A stretch of 64,000 nt of DNA from Raffaelea ambrosiae (GCA_002778195.1 PCDI01000008.1:395639-459638), one strand, 5' to 3'; positions 12,221-24,112 are shown, numbered from the stretch's first letter. The notes: generated by a model not told the origin, from the letters alone. Numbers and translations are program-made.

Positions 12221-12922
12221 CTACGACGGCGTGTGCGTCCCATGCTCGGCCAGATGCTTCTTCGTCCCATTCGCCGGTCCCACCATCTCCAACATGACCA
12301 TGCCGCTCTCGCTGTCCCCGTCTATTGGCCGGTACCGGGCCACCTGTTCCATGTCCAGAGCCTTTGCATACATGCGGGCCGCGGCCGGCGTGCTGGCAAC
12401 GAGCCAGAGCGCGCGGAGCTTCGGCCAACCGCTGTGCATTTGGGGTGGGGGCTGGGATTTGAGCTCGGCCTCCGGAGTGGCAGTGTTGTTCTCGGGGTCG
12501 CTCTCGCCCGTCAGATACTCGCGCAGACAGCGCATCAACCACGCACCGAGTCCGCGCTTCTGGTAGGGCGGCAAAACGTATACGTCGGTGAGGTACGCAA
12601 AGGTGACGCGGTCAGTGATGATGCGAGCGAAGCCAACCATGGGCGCTGGTTTGCCGCTGTCGTTATCGGATGGTCCAGGCTCGTGGTACAAACCCAGACA
12701 CACACAGTTCTGGACCATGGTCACAAGCTCTGTCTTGTCGAGCTCAGCGGTCCACCACATCATTTCAGAGCCCAGTGCTGCACCAAGGGCGTCGACCTGG
12801 ATGAGGCAAGGGTCGCTGGAGCAGTGAAAAAGGCCATGGCTACCAGAGGAAGAGGGGCCGTCGGAAGCCGCAGGGACAGAGATGCGCCAGCTTCGATGCG
12901 GCCAGCTGATCGTGGATGCCAT
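12221..12922 (-). CDS. GNAT-family N-acetyltransferase
   Basis: A single-exon protein of 233 residues. The fold signature is clear: an N-terminal region with GSEMMWW (about 51-57), the strand VGFARIITD, the strand YLTDVYVLPPY, and acetyl-CoA pyrophosphate loop QKRGLG (121-126) matching Q/R-x-x-G-x-G/A. A later segment, LWLVASTPAAARMYAKALDM, is the usual helix after motif B. A Pro/Gln-rich loop near 155-175 is an insertion. This subgroup is widespread in ascomycetes and its substrate is not established; small molecules and protein N-termini are both possible. There is no targeting signal, so a cytosolic site is likely. The gene converges on TRM7 with 127 bp between stop codons, so the transcripts may overlap. 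Confidence 0.88.
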   Translation of the reverse strand: MASTISWPHRSWRISVPAASDGPSSSGSHGLFHCSSDPCLIQVDALGAALGSEMMWWTAELDKTELVTMVQNCVCLGLYHEPGPSDNDSGKPAPMVGFARIITDRVTFAYLTDVYVLPPYQKRGLGAWLMRCLREYLTGESDPENNTATPEAELKSQPPPQMHSGWPKLRALWLVASTPAAARMYAKALDMEQVARYRPIDGDSESGMVMLEMVGPANGTKKHLAEHGTHTPS

Positions 12923-13803
12923 TGTTGCTGTCGCTCGGTGTAGAAGAACGGATCGGATTGTCGGCTGCGCTCAGGGTAGTATATGGAGATGGACAGCAAC
13001 CACTTTCGTCAATGAGTCCAGATTGGCAAGAGCATGCAAGAAAATAAAACAAAGGAATTAAATTGTAGTTGTAATGTCTGTGTATACTTGTATTAAGGCG
13101 AACCCTGCTGGCAAGAGGGCGTTTTAAGTCAACGCTGATCTAGGAAGGGACTGCCGAATGCGAATGCTTTCTCTCATCGTTTCGCTCGATGGCTATGCTC
13201 TCATTGCTTCCCCTGCCGCCTTTTGCATCCATCGAAAAGGCGTAAAAATACTCTATTAGATTGCATGTCCGGAATGACTCAACGGGGTCTGTCCTTGGAT
13301 TTTGTGTCCAATGGGGAGCTGGGGCGCGCTCCACAACTTGATAACACAAAAGAAACCCGCATCGGGATTGCTTGTATTACCCCGAGTTGGTACAACATCC
13401 TGGGACGGATATGACTTGTTTGTTGCTTGGAGTCGCTCCTGGCAAACTCGTACTCATAATTCGTTATCACAGCCGGGCCAGCCAGTGCTCTGCAGACTTG
13501 GACCAATGCCGTTCCCGATAGCAAAGATCGGCAAATCGACTGTGCAGATGGCCAGATCCATGGGAATGTTCCATGGGGAAGCCATCGTCTCTGTGACGGT
13601 CATCGACCCAGACCAAGTGACCGATTCTTGGGTCGCCCGTCATTGTGTTGCTTCTCAGGTTGTTCTGGCCTGAGACAAGGGGCAAAGAAAAGACGAGGGA
13701 CAAAAAAAAAAGATTTGCTCGAGGACGCAGTTTCGAAAGCTGCAAACCTCGCCCAAATCATGGATTCTCTCGTTTTCTTTTCTTTTTTTTTTTTCTTTCT
13801 TTT
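12923..13803. other. Intergenic region between the GNAT and GT69 genes
   Basis: This is the promoter side of the GNAT gene and the 3' side of the GT69 gene, both minus strand. It contains a pyrimidine run (about 13770-13805) and one ACTCGTAC motif at 13446. I see no coding sequence I can support. Confidence 0.55.
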
Positions 13804-15633
13804 TTAGCTGGGAAAATCCAAAGATTGGCCTCTGGGGATCTTGGCCCGCTCCCAATTCCGGTCGCCGGTTCGCGGGCCCTCTTTGAGCAGCTGCATCTCG
13901 CGGACGCCGCAAAACAGGCCGCTGCGGCCCTCGCGAGTCGCCAGAGTCCAGCTGCTGGTGGCCACATCCCAGACTTCCTCGGTGAACGACTCGCCCGGCT
14001 GCACGGCGCGGTACGGGTTGTTCATGGGCGAGCCAAACACGGGCGACAGGAGGGTCTGCGGCAGCACAAACAGCCGCTCCCAGCGCTGCAGCAGCCGCAC
14101 CATGGGCAGGCGCCAGAAGCCGTAGGTGACGCGCACGTACGGATTCACATAGATCTGCGACTGCGCGGCGGGGGCCTGGGCGCGCGCGGCGGCCTGGGCG
14201 ACGTCGGCGCAAAACAGACAGCACTCGCAGGCATCGTAGAAGAGCTCGGGCTCATGGCGGAAGCGCACGGGGCTGGTCGTGCTGGTACTCGTGCTCGTAC
14301 GCGTACGGGCGGCTGCTGGCGGGTGCGCCGGGTCGACGACGTGGCTGCCCATGTCCTGGAAGTCGGGGCGCGGCAGCGACGCGTGCGTGTTTTGCAGGTA
14401 TTCGGCCTGCATGGCGACCATGCCGCCCCAGCAGGACTGCACGGGGACGGCGTCGGCCTGGGCGAGCATGGCGGCGCGCGAGAGGCCGGCGCCCTGGCGG
14501 CTGAAGATGGGGAAGTAGGGCAGGCCGTTGGCGTAGCCCTCGGCGTCGCGCTGGGCAAACTGGTCGTAAAAGGTAAAGGGCCGCTTCCAGTCGAGGGCGC
14601 AGGCGGCCAGGTACTGGGTGCGCAGGGAGGTGTTGTCGACGTTGGTGCTGAAGAGCAGCTGGGCGGCGTCGAGCGGCGCATAGGCGACGTCGTTGAGGAA
14701 GAGCACCTTGTCGAAGCGGACGCCGCGGACGCCCTCGACGGCGTCGGCGGCGGCCGCCTGGTCGAGCGGGCGCAGGGCGCGGTTGCGGATCTCGGAGAGG
14801 TAGGCGACGCGCTTGTGGCGGACGGTGCCGTCGGGCATGGTGATGTTGGGGAAGCTGGCGAGCGGGAGCGCGGCCTCGTCCTCGTTGACGAGCGCGGCGT
14901 GGCACGGCAGGCGGGCCCGGAGCGCCTCGAGGCCCGCCGACGCGCCGCCGTCGTCGCCGCCGCCGTCGTTCTCGTAGAGGCTCAGAAACGTGTTGGCGGG
15001 CCCCAGCATGTGGATCAGCTCGACGAGGGTGTCGCCCCAGCGGCCGCCGGCCAGGCGGCCCCGGGGGTCGTAGAGGCTGATGCTGATAAAGATTTTTTCG
15101 TTGTGGGGGTTCGCGCAGCCGTTGTACAGCTGCGCGTCGGTCTTGGCACCGGGCACGCTGCAGCGCTCGACTAGGTCCCTGTAGTGCTGGGGTGGGTTGG
15201 CATAAGACGGGGCGAGAAACGGCTCAAACACGAGCACGGCCGCCACCACGACCAGCACGTATTTGAGGACTGAAACGCAGAGACGGCGACCGACACGGCG
15301 TGATTTGCGAAACCAAAACAGGCCTGGAACGAAGCGGCACCGGCGCCGGCTGGGAGGCTGGTAGGACGGGAAGGCATCGCGGTCGTAGTGGTAGTAGTAG
15401 TCGTCGTTCTCGCCGCAGTGGTTGTCGTTGTCGTCGTCATCGTTGTAGTCGTCGTCGTCGTCAAACTTGTTCAGACTGATCGTCTCGTCTGGGTCGTAGT
15501 CGGTGGTGCCAGACTCCAGAGACCGGTACGAGCGGGCATCGTCGTAGGAGACCACGCGCGACGACAGCGAGGACGTCGACTCGGGACGGGGGGCCAGAAA
15601 AGTAAACTTCTCTTCGTCGAAGGAGGAGCGCAT
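13804..15633 (-). CDS. GT69 (CMT1/CAP59-like) alpha-mannosyltransferase, type II membrane protein
   Basis: Intronless, 609 residues. Members of this family transfer mannose in the Golgi onto glycans or glycolipids; the founding members act in Cryptococcus capsule synthesis. The topology fits: a cytosolic tail with an Asp/Asn-rich stretch (about 57-72), basic residues, one membrane anchor (about 117-141), then a lumenal catalytic domain. Family signatures are the early HYRDLVERC segment, KIFISISLYDPRG with the following GGRWGDTLVELI, KVLFLNDVAY with its acidic metal/nucleotide-binding position (about 305-315), and a late GGMVAMQAEYL block. The Asp-rich run is encoded by GAC/GAT repeats near 15400-15475. 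The start at 15633 is the first ATG of the open frame. The upstream gap is 3.6 kb, so the promoter extent is uncertain. The acceptor glycan cannot be told from sequence. Confidence 0.9.
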   Translation of the reverse strand: MRSSFDEEKFTFLAPRPESTSSLSSRVVSYDDARSYRSLESGTTDYDPDETISLNKFDDDDDYNDDDDNDNHCGENDDYYYHYDRDAFPSYQPPSRRRCRFVPGLFWFRKSRRVGRRLCVSVLKYVLVVVAAVLVFEPFLAPSYANPPQHYRDLVERCSVPGAKTDAQLYNGCANPHNEKIFISISLYDPRGRLAGGRWGDTLVELIHMLGPANTFLSLYENDGGGDDGGASAGLEALRARLPCHAALVNEDEAALPLASFPNITMPDGTVRHKRVAYLSEIRNRALRPLDQAAAADAVEGVRGVRFDKVLFLNDVAYAPLDAAQLLFSTNVDNTSLRTQYLAACALDWKRPFTFYDQFAQRDAEGYANGLPYFPIFSRQGAGLSRAAMLAQADAVPVQSCWGGMVAMQAEYLQNTHASLPRPDFQDMGSHVVDPAHPPAAARTRTSTSTSTTSPVRFRHEPELFYDACECCLFCADVAQAAARAQAPAAQSQIYVNPYVRVTYGFWRLPMVRLLQRWERLFVLPQTLLSPVFGSPMNNPYRAVQPGESFTEEVWDVATSSWTLATREGRSGLFCGVREMQLLKEGPRTGDRNWERAKIPRGQSLDFPS

Positions 15634-18600
15634 GGCGACTACCTACAGCAGCAGTGCAGTCGACGGATGGCCAAAAGCGAGCGTGTTATTGGGCGTGTTT
15701 TGGCCGTGCGGGTGGCGAAGGAGACAGGGGACGACATCAGACGGAATACATGCGAGCAGAGAAAGGACAGAAGCCAAGACAAGGGCCAGACAGGAGCAAA
15801 AAAAAAGAACACAAAGAACCCCCCGAGAAGAAAGAGGACAGCTTCAGGGAAACACAAGGCCAGGAGAAAGCATCTGAGCTACGAGGGCTGTCACGAGCCT
15901 GGGGAAGCACGGGGGTATTAAAAGCTGCTCGCGTCTTTGTCGTACACGGACGGCAGACAGCTAACACGTAACGACGGCGTGGAATCCCGGCCGAAACCCT
16001 GCTTTTCTGGGCTGGAGAACAGACTAAGAGGGAGATCCAACACAAGGGACAGGCTGTGGAGGACGGCTCCTGGCAGGCTCCCTGGCAGGCTCCGCCGACT
16101 CCTTGGTGCTGACGACGCACCATGTGGGCTCCTCTACATTGTTCTACATTGTACTCGTACATGTTGCGGTAAGATATCATACCGCACCGTACCAGATACA
16201 GGCGCAAAGCCCGAATTGCGAATCACACGGCGCAAAGATGACACCCAGAGCAACAAGTACGAGTACACAGTGTCTGGTGGATTTGGAGCGTTCCCACCAC
16301 CTTTGTTTGGTTTCCCCCTTTCCCCCCCCCTGAACTGCCACGGTCAAGTCTTGATCAGGAATGCCCAAGCCATCCTGGTCTACCCGAAAAACGAACAAAA
16401 AAAAACTGGAATGAGATCGGCCTAGCTGGCTGATGGGGGGGGGGCTACTAGGGGTCGGTTGGAGGCGATGCAGGATCTCCTTACGTGTGGTGAAACAGGT
16501 CTCAAGAGCGCTGCGGCAAGGTGCTGAAATAGTCAAGTCAATAATACACGTTCTGCATAATAGTTACATACGAGTAGGATGCTGCTCGGTTCGTGCAGCC
16601 GTCCGCTCTCAGCCGCAGGCCGGTGCAGGCGGCTGGCTGTTGGCCCTATTGCACTATTGCAGCCAAGACAGAGAGAACAAAAAAAAGTAATATTGTGAGA
16701 GCGCCTTGCGCCCGTTCTAGTTAATGTACGGTGTATTCCGTCTACTCGTCGTACGAGACACGGTGTAACTTGTGCTATCATATTGGCTGGGCACAGCACA
16801 AGCCGCAGTGCTGCTGCTGCTGCTGCTGCTATCCTCCTTTTGTCATATCGGGCGCGGCGAAGGCTAGTGTTGCAAGATTTTTCTTGGATCGTCGTTTCTT
16901 TTTAGCTGTTGGTGTGGCACTATGTAGGGATGGCAGACAGTATATGCCGATCAGGTACCCCATCCCCTGTTTGCAATTTCTGGCTAGGGGAGGCCCATTA
17001 GTTGCAAACAGTGCATCTTACGAGTACCACCGTAAGGGGGGCGCAGAGGGGCAGCGACGAATGGAGCTACGACTGATTAGCGACTCGCCGAGGCATACGA
17101 GTACGGCGTACGAGGCCTTGTGACTGCGAGGCATACGGCCACTCGTCGTCCGTTTATTTTTGTTCTGGCGCAAGCTACAATCTAACATGTAAGCTGTCTC
17201 GCGTCGGCATCTGACCCAAATGCCTTGCCAAGTGCATGGTGAAGAGGGCGGCCGCGACAGGCAGCCATTTAGGAAGCATTGAGCAGCCTTGGCGATGCGC
17301 AGTCCCGTCCGTCATCTTTGCCTGCATCCGACCGTGGCAGCTCTCCGTGGCCGCACAGGAGAGACCACCTGCTCCCAAACGCAATCTTGAAAGGGGGGCG
17401 GGTCCCGGGGGCGATGCCATTGAGCGTGACCGAGTTTGGTTTCGAGAACGCGCGGCGCAGAGAGATAACTACGAGCAGCATGGCTACTGTGGAAAAGATA
17501 GCGAGGCTCCAAACCAGCCGCAAGACACTAAAGAGAGATCGTCTGCGGCTGCGGTCGACGAGTAAGCCGATGCCCCCCCCCCAAACACACAGCCGCTTCG
17601 CGAGCTCTCTCTCTGCCGTCTCGTAGTGTGGAGTGATGCCGGCCTGGCCCAATCTAGCCAGAAAGAGGACCCGATAAAAATTAACATACTCCCGAAAACT
17701 CTTGGCATGCGATGGCTAGATCGTCAGCCGCAACGGCGCGGAAGAGGCCACTTTCTTCTCGAATATGGGACTAATACCAAAGAGGCAACACAGGGAGACG
17801 AAACCATACGAGCAGGGTCAAATCACCAGGCATCGAACTCGGGGCAGAGATTCGGAAGACGAGAACATTGTCCCATGCAAAGCCTCATCCGAGAGAAACA
17901 GCTGTGCCGATTTTTTTTTCCCTCGCCCTTCTTCTCCCTGTTGCTGCTGGTTAGCATCGAAAATGTAAGATGTTATGTATCAGATCAGTTGAAGGTCTCC
18001 ATAATGTGAAATTTAAAGTGGGGCCTGAAAAGTGTCCTCTCTTTTGTTTTAAGATTTGTTGATTTGGCCAGACCCATTCGACCCATTCTCGTGGCTGCGT
18101 CGGGGGCATTCGTTGCACCCGCAGGCCGACATTTAATAATGGTGGACTGGAACACATGTCAGGCTGATGTTTTATCCTGTTGTCATCTTGTTTTGTCTTG
18201 ATCACTTCCGGATGGGTTTTTTTTTCTCCCTGCTCTGATTTATTTCTGTCCATTCTATCCATTCCATTAATTACCTTTTTTCGTTTTCTTTTTGCCTTTT
18301 TGCCTTTTTGTCTCCTTTTTTCAACTTTGGAAGTTAATCCAACTCCCTTTCTTGCTATTGTTTCTTTCCTTATCCTTTCACTTTGATTTTTTTTCTCTGG
18401 ATTGCCTTTCCTGCAGGGAAACATTGGACTTTGCAGTGGAATCATTCTGCATACAAATTGGATGGCTTTCTCACAAGTGTTCCTCAGCCACACCTGCTCG
18501 GCTGTCCTGAAGAGCCGCCACAGTTCTTCTGGCAAGCAGGAACGGGATCCAGCGTGACAGTTTCCAACAAGTCCCATCGCACAAGCAAGCAAGCGTTTGC

Positions 18601-19258
18601 TCTGACTGCCAAGCAAGTAAGCACTACTTGTTCCGAAGGCCGAGACGACCGCTGCTCAGCAGCAGGTACCGACTGATGGGGATGATGGGTGGATGAACCT
18701 GTCAGGTGCAAACAAACAAGGCGACACACAAAGTGATCACAGATTGATAGGCAGGCATACCACCACCCTGCTAGCCGGTCGAGAAACAGGTCTTTCCCTG
18801 CAGGATCGGTGAGAGTGATGAACGTGCCCCCCTCATCCCCCCCAACGTTGCTGTTGTTTGCGTGTATGACGGGTGTATCTCGCATGATATGGCGCATTCT
18901 CTCGCATTCTCCGCTTGATTCACTGGTTCAATCACTGGCCGGCAGGTAAGATAGGTCGGGTCTCTGGACCGCGGGGTGTTCGCAGGCAGGCATCTCTGCC
19001 GTGTCTGTGATTGTCTCTGCCCATTTTCTTGCTTCCGGTTGTCTGGTTGTCTGCCTGCTGTTGCCTTTCGTCTCCGCGTTTGCTCTTTTGTCGCAATGTC
19101 TCCCCTTCTTCTCCCGAACCATTTCCACTTTCCTCTTTTTTTCCCTTTCTCTCCTTTCTATGTTTTCAAGTGAAACAGTTTTCTCTCCCGGCTTGCATCA
19201 AAAGCGCATCCCGTACTTGAATTTCTATATCTCAACCACTAGCCTCCACACCTCGACG
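15634..19258. other. 3.6-kb gene-poor interval
   Basis: The interval lies between the divergent GT69 and small-basic-protein genes. Reading frames here are short, low-complexity and start at rare codons, and I recognise none. It holds five TACTCGTA/TACGAGTA motifs between 16152 and 17103, a (CTG)n tract at about 16810-16832, a direct repeat of CCTGGCAGGCT near 16068-16090, and pyrimidine-rich DNA at 18180-18400 and 19080-19170, the last probably the promoter of the gene at 19259. An unannotated non-coding RNA is possible but not shown. Confidence 0.5.
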
Positions 19259-19593
19259 ATGGCTCGTGAAGGAACTCGGTCGCAAACCGGCCATGCGGCG
19301 CCGCGCATTTTCCGTGCCATCGACACGGCGCCCGCGATCGTGCGCAAGAAGGCCACCAAGGCCAAGATCAAGACAAAGGCCAAGACGACCAAGGTTGCTG
19401 CTGCGATCATGCCTGCCGGCGTAGCAAAGAACAAGAAGAAGGAGCCGACTGCTGCTTCCAAGGTGAGATGGAATTTGTCGCAAGCGACAAACGGGGAAAC
19501 GGAAGACGCGGGACGCTGCTCTAACCACAGAAACAGGTCAAGGCCTTGGGCAAGAAAGTCGTTAGGAAGGCGGCAGCCAAGAAAAAAGCTTAG
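19259..19593 (+). CDS. Small lysine/alanine-rich basic protein, unknown function
   Basis: Two exons, 19259-19462 and 19531-19593, join in phase 0 across a 68-bp GTGAGA...CTAACCACAG intron to give 88 residues. After MAREGTRSQTGHAAPRIF the protein is dominated by Lys/Ala runs (KATKAKIKTKAKTTK, KKVVRKAAAKKKA), so it is very basic and probably disordered. The composition resembles histone H1 tails or nucleolar and ribosome-associated small proteins, but there is no globular domain and I assign no function. A second AG six bases downstream (19536) would remove Lys-Gln without a frame change. The pyrimidine-rich promoter just upstream, with a regular splice pair, argues for a real, possibly well-expressed gene. 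Nothing in the neighbours explains its role. Confidence 0.68.
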
Positions 19594-20363
19594 AGATGCC
19601 TGAGGGAGAAAGGACTGGACTTGACACCTGGACGGCCACAAGCAATCACCCCCTACCCTACCATCAAACCCGGTTCTCGTCGCGATGCAGCCCCCGCGCC
19701 TCCTCCTGGCAGACTTCCTCCTCGTATCCATATTTTCACTTGTTTTTTTTCCCCTTCATTCTTCGTTCTGTCTAATTTTGCCTCTTGGCTTTGATACCAG
19801 TCTATGGGAAACGGTTGGGACATATAGGCTTTCGGTGATAATTTATCTATGCGAGTCGATTTGCTTTCTGTCTCGGCTTCTCTGAAATGGCGCATCTGTG
19901 TCTTCTGTATTATCCTCCACATCTGCGTAACGGAAAGGCCTTGTGTGCTGCTTATGTCGTCTGTTCGTTTTTCCTCTATTAGGTCTGGTGTCATCACTGT
20001 AAATCGGTCGCTGTAAATCGGTCGCTGAAACGGTCCCCCTAACCTGGTAGAGGAAGTGCTTTGCTCCAGGGCCAATCAGAAGTCTTTTCGGCAGCTGCAG
20101 CTTCTAGTGCTGTCGCACGTCCCTCCTTCCCCCAATTTTTCTGCACCTGCCTGCCCTGCGATGGCCTGCTTAGGGGAAAAGGTCTTGGCGCGCGACCTGG
20201 GGCTCTTTATCGGCGCCACGCGCGACGTTTGTCGCGACGCCTAAAAATCGAAACGTCACCAAATTCAACACCACAGAACGCTGCAGCTGTCGCATCCACG
20301 AAGCCACGTCCGCCCTCCCCGGTGTGAAAGACATGGTCATCGAGGCCGCATCATCCGGCCAAC
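19594..20363. promoter_or_regulatory. Upstream region of HIR1
   Basis: This is the 3' side of the small basic gene and the promoter of HIR1. It contains a perfect 14-bp tandem duplication (19997-20024) and a GC-rich block of CGCGAC elements around 20190-20240, including the palindrome GTCGCGAC. No coding sequence is visible. Confidence 0.5.
19997..20024. repeat. Perfect 14-bp tandem duplication
   Basis: CTGTAAATCGGTCG occurs twice head to tail (19997-20010, 20011-20024), followed by a partial third copy starting CTG. Confidence 0.85.
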
Positions 20364-23300
20364 ATGCATATCATCAAGCCGTCATGGCTGAGCCACAGTG
20401 GTGAGTCGGGACTGGCCCAAGACAGGGATGAATTCCTGGCCTCTTGGTTCAGCAGGAGCTTTGCATCGCGACCGACAATGGACAAGAAGAAGCGGCCACC
20501 ACCACCAGCAACCAATACGGATCGGGATGGCTAATCTGCATTTACACACCAGGCGAACAAAAGGACTTTGAGGTCTACAGCTGCCACGTCTCGCCCGATG
20601 GAAAGCGGCTGGCCACAGCTGGAGGAGGTAAGCTTTTGATCTTCGAATGACAATTCCGGGCTTGAAGCCGTTTCTCTACGCTCACCACCCTTCCTGCCCC
20701 CCACCTAACTCTCTCCCCTTCTGCCCCGTCCTCCTCTCTCTCCTGCTGACGAAACTAGATGGTCACGTCCGCGTCTGGTCCACCGAGGCCATCTTCAGCT
20801 CCGACGTCTCCAGCAGCAAGCCTCGACAGCTCTGCCACATGAGCCACCACCTTGGCACCATCCACGCCGTGCGCTTCTCCCCCAACGGTCGCTACTTGGC
20901 CTCCGGCGCCGATGACAAGATCATCTGCATCTACCACCTCGACGCAAACCCCCCCACCCACAACACCGCCTTCGGTACCAATGAGCCCCCGCCCGTCGAG
21001 AACTGGAAGACACACAAGCGCCTCGTCGGCCACGAGAACGACGTCCAGGACCTCGCCTGGTCCTACGACTCGTCCATCCTCGTGTCCGTCGGCCTCGATT
21101 CCAAGGTCGTCATCTGGTCCGGCCACACCTTTGAGAAGCTCAAGACGCTCTCCGTTCACCAGAGCCACGTCAAGGGTGTCACTTTCGACCCGGCCAACAA
21201 GTTCTTTGCCACCGCCAGCGACGACCGCACCATCAAGATCTTCCGCTTCACCCCCCCGCCCCCCAACGCCACCCAGCACGACCTCCTCGACAATTTTGTG
21301 CTCGAGACCACCATCAGTGCGCCGTTTAAAAGCTCGCCGCTCACCACCTACTTCCGCCGTTGCTCCTGGTCGCCCGACGGCAACCACATTGCCGCCCCCA
21401 ACGCCGTCAACGGACCTGTCAGCTCTGTCGCCATCATCGAGCGCACGCGCTGGGACAGCGAGATCAACCTGATCGGCCACGAGGGCCCCACGGAGGTGTG
21501 CATGTTCTCGCCGCGTCTGTTCTACACCAAGAAACCAACGGCTGGCGAGACCAATGGCGCCAATGGCAGCGGGGCTGAGAGCCTGGTTACCGTGATAGCA
21601 TCGGCGGGCCAGGATAAGACCCTGACTATATGGAATACCAACACATCGCGGCCGCTCGTCATTCTGCAGGACATGGCGTCCAAGTCCATCTCGGACCTGG
21701 CGTGGACGCCTGACGGGCAGGCAGTGTTTGCTTCTAGCTTGGACGGCAGCATTGTCATTGCCAAGTTTGAAGAGGGCGAATTAGGCTGGGTGGCCCAAGC
21801 AGAAGAAAACGACAAGGCGTTGCAAAAGTTTGGGGCATCCCGGAAGGGTATGGGCATTGCCGAGGATGTGGATGGTCTGCATCTGGAGAGCCACAGCAAG
21901 GCGGGCGAACTACGTGGTGCCGAGTCACGAATGGGCGCGTTGATGGGTGATGCACAGCCAAAGGCCAAAGACGGCAGCGGCACGAGCACACCGGCAACAA
22001 ATGGCACGTCCAAGGGCAGCGGCACAGGGGGAGGAAAGGCGAGCGAAGCAAACGGCAGCACCGATGCAAAAGACAAGGACGGCAAAGACAAGGACGGCAA
22101 AGACAAGGACGGCAAAGACAAGGACGGCAAAGACAAGGACGGCAAAGACAAGGACGGCAAAGACAAGGAGGCCAAAGACAAGGACGGAAAAGACAAGGCG
22201 ACGTCGACACCGGCACCGGCCCCGACAGCAGAGGAGGAGAGCGCAGCCAAGCGGGCGGAGCGGATAGCAACGCTCAAGTCGCGCGTCACCATAACCAAGG
22301 ATGGCAAGAAGCGGGTAGCTCCGATGCTGGTCTCATCCGGTACGGGCCAGTCCTCGCTGCCACAGTCGCAGTTCAACGTCAGCACAACGGCAAGCTCTAC
22401 CAACAAGGCCACGCAAAATGAGGCACCACAGACGATCCTCGACCTGTCGCGGCCAGTGGACGGCTTGCCTAAGGGAGGCATCGCGTCCATGCTGCTGGGG
22501 ACAAAGAGGAAGGCGGTCGCGGTAGAGGGCGAGGAAGAAGGCGGGGCAGACTCGGGCGGGTCGAAGAGAGCAGCCGGAACGGCCGGCGGCGGCGCACCAT
22601 CTGGCCCCTCGGCGATCCTGGTGAACGGCGCGGACGGCTTGGAGCCAGCGACTCTGCAGCCGCCAGTGAACGGTGTTGTGCCGACTCCCGAGTTCATAAG
22701 GCCGGCTGTGATCAACCCGTCTATTTCGATTTCCCAAGTGCGCCTGGCCGTGCCCAAGGTGCGGGCACACATTCTGCGGCCGCTCGAAAAGGGCATGCTG
22801 CAGGGGGAGAGCACGCTGGACGAGGCGTCGCGGATCCCTGAGAATTTGGTGTTCGAAGCTAAGAATCCGGCCGCAGCACGGGACCCCTCGCATGTGACGG
22901 TGACCAAGCGCGGCAGCGTCGTGTGGCAGGATTTCCTGCCGCGGGCCGTGCTGCTGGTGACGGGCAACAAGCACTTTTGGGCCGCGGCGTGCGAGGACGG
23001 CAGCATCACCATCTGGTCGGCGGCAGGTCGGCGGCTGGTGAACACCATGGTTTTGGAGTCGCAGCCGGTCATCTTTGAGTGCCGCGAGCACTGGCTGCTG
23101 TGCATCACGGCCGTGGGGCTGGCGTACGTGTGGAATGTACGGACGATGGCGTCGCCGCACCCGCCGGTGTCGCTGGCGCCGATCCTCGAGATTGCCATCC
23201 ATTCGCTGCACCAGCACACGGCCACGCCCGGGCCGGGCGTCACGTCGGCGCACCTCAACTCGACGGGCCACATTGTGGTGACGCTGAGCAACGGCGACGG

Positions 23301-24112
23301 CTACTATTATGCGCCGAGCCTGTACAGCTGGCAGCGCCTGTCGGAGTCGTGGTGGGCCGTCGGCAGCCAGTACTGGAACAGCAACGACAGCTCCATCAGT
23401 GCTCTGCAGACGACGGCCGTGGGGCCGAATACTGGGCCCTCCTCGTCGTCGGCGTCTACGTCTATTGCGGCTGTGACCAACGGAGGCGATACCGTCTCGG
23501 CCGCCACCGCATCCGCTGGCATCATCCCGTACCTGGAGCGGCACACCACCAACGAATTCCTCCTCAAAGGCCGCGCCTACACGCTGCAGCGCCTCGTCAA
23601 GGCGCTGCTCGCACGCGACGGCTTCGAGGACTTTGAGGCCAGCGTCAGCATTGCCCACCTGGAAAACCGCATCGCCGGCGCGCTGCAGCTCGGCGCCCGC
23701 GACGAGTTCCGCTTGTATCTGTTTATGTATGCCAAGCGCATCGGCGCCGAAGGTCTACGGGGCAAGGTCGAAGAGTTGCTGAACAGTCTGCTCGGGGGTG
23801 TCCTCCAAGACGACGCAACCACGACAGACGGAAAAGCCAACGAGGACGCCGGCTGGGGGTGGTTCAGCCGGTCCGGCGACATTTGCGGCTGGGACCGGAA
23901 AGAGCTGCTTCGGGGCGTGGTCATGATTCTCGGTAAGTTCTTCTTTTTCTTTGCCCCTCGCCTCGCTCGTTCCTTCGCTTGCTAACAATCTAGGCAAATT
24001 CCGCGAACTGCAACGACTCACTGTCCAATATGCCCGCGTCCTGGAGCTCACCAAAGAAGACGAGGACGATGCAGATGGCGTCGGCGGCGACAGCATGGTG
24101 ATTGAGGCGTGA
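20364..24112 (+). CDS. HIR1: Histone chaperone HIR1/HIRA
   Basis: This is a subunit of the HIR complex, which deposits H3-H4 outside replication and represses histone genes with Asf1. Four exons, 20364-20400, 20553-20627, 20759-23932 and 23994-24112, give 1134 residues. The 12-codon first exon encodes MHIIKPSWLSHS, the near-invariant HIRA start, and joins GEQKDFEVYSCHVSPDG then GDGHVRVWS. WD40 repeats fill about residues 10-385. A low-complexity linker with a KDKDG minisatellite (about 473-518) precedes the B-domain (about 544-560, RVTITKDGKKRVAP), the Asf1-contacting element in the family. The C-terminal Hira domain covers about 690-1090. Every intron is phase 1. A single-exon reading would miss the true N-terminus. 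The protein should act in the nucleus. Confidence 0.96.
22066..22200. repeat. 15-bp coding minisatellite in HIR1
   Basis: Head-to-tail units of GGCAAAGACAAGGAC encode GKDKD. Six or seven units are nearly identical; the last two diverge (GAG GCC and GGA variants). All changes keep the frame. Confidence 0.92.

Noticed and set aside
13645..15174. 509-codon plus-strand frame
   Set aside because: It is antisense to the GT69 gene and shows only Gly/Ala/Val low-complexity text.
17951..18616. 221-codon minus-strand frame
   Set aside because: Its Lys/Arg-rich middle is the complement of a T-rich, non-coding stretch; there is no family resemblance.
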